A stretch of DNA of 5,239 nucleotides from the NCBI GenBank assembly GCA_002396065.1, contig DGWE01000052.1:1-5239 (forward strand), in the 5' to 3' direction. Below the pieces are notes generated by a model that was not told the origin of the DNA, searched no databases, and worked only from the letters and a program-made list of their open reading frames with translations. The position numbers and the translations under genes were made by a program. Positions 5,157 to 5,239 of the stretch are shown here, piece by piece. Source of the stretch: Eubacteriaceae bacterium UBA4266 (GTDB taxonomy: Bacteria > Bacillota > Clostridia > Eubacteriales > Eubacteriaceae). The first letter of the stretch is position 1; each line of letters begins with the position of its first letter.

Positions 5157-5239
5157 CTACAAATTCCGTCTGCGGATCACCGCGAGCACTTTGCCGCGGG
5201 TGTCGCCGACGGAGACGGTGCCGTAGGTCCGGCTGTCTT
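5157..5239 (-). CDS. lepB: Signal peptidase I-like protein (SipA/LepB family), C-terminal end only
   Basis: The minus strand is open from the window edge to a TAG at 5157-5159, giving the last 26 residues of a protein whose larger part lies outside. They begin DSRTYGTVSVGD and continue RGKVLAVIRRRNL. This is the family's conserved end: the D-S-R-x-x-G-x-V stretch of box E followed by R-G-K and a short basic tail. In the streptococcal FCT pilus locus the gene just before fctA is sipA, a signal-peptidase homologue needed for pilus polymerisation, so both sequence and position agree. Because only the end is visible, the catalytic Ser and Lys cannot be checked. It could be an active processing peptidase or a SipA-like helper without catalytic residues. 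The pilin A start lies 46 bases downstream, consistent with one transcript. Confidence 0.75.
   Translation of the reverse strand, partial: DSRTYGTVSVGDTRGKVLAVIRRRNL

Overview
The window looks like part of a Bacillota chromosome: strong AGGAGG-type ribosome binding sites, rho-independent terminators, and a cell-wall-anchored pilus with its own sortase. Most genes are moderately GC-rich, while the promoter region at the left end is very AT-rich. This would fit an anaerobic member of the Eubacteriales/Eubacteriaceae type, but that placement is an inference and no marker gene settles it.

Left part (1-1936, + strand). Two independent housekeeping-type genes each have their own ribosome binding site and are followed by a hairpin terminator. 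The first (165-857) is a single-polypeptide FAD/NAD(P)H oxidoreductase of the ferredoxin-NADP+ reductase fold. The second (995-1852) is a 5'-methylthioadenosine/S-adenosylhomocysteine nucleosidase (MtnN/Pfs) with an unusual N-terminal, glycine-zipper-like hydrophobic extension of about 40 residues. It converges on the pilus genes, and one long-stem hairpin with T-tracts on both strands (1897-1937) can end transcription from both sides.

Right part (1947-5239, - strand, transcribed right to left). This is a compact pilus operon. In transcription order it holds the last 26 codons of a signal peptidase I-like protein (5157-5239, cut by the window edge), an FctA/Spy0128-like two-domain pilin (pilin A, 4058-5110), a class B sortase with two membrane segments (3094-4041), and a second, paralogous two-domain pilin (pilin B, 1947-3056). 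The order signal peptidase-like / FctA pilin / class B sortase / further pilin parallels the streptococcal FCT locus (sipA-fctA-srtC-fctB). By analogy, the pilins are exported and retained by their C-terminal sorting signals. The sortase cleaves between Thr and Gly and joins the Thr to a lysine of the next subunit, and the SipA-like protein assists.

Points worth attention: domain 1 of pilin B has replaced two of the three residues expected to form the internal isopeptide bond. Both pilin sorting signals lack proline. The sortase gene has no visible Shine-Dalgarno sequence and carries a perfect 10-bp hairpin about 50 bases inside its reading frame. The nucleosidase appears to be membrane-tethered.
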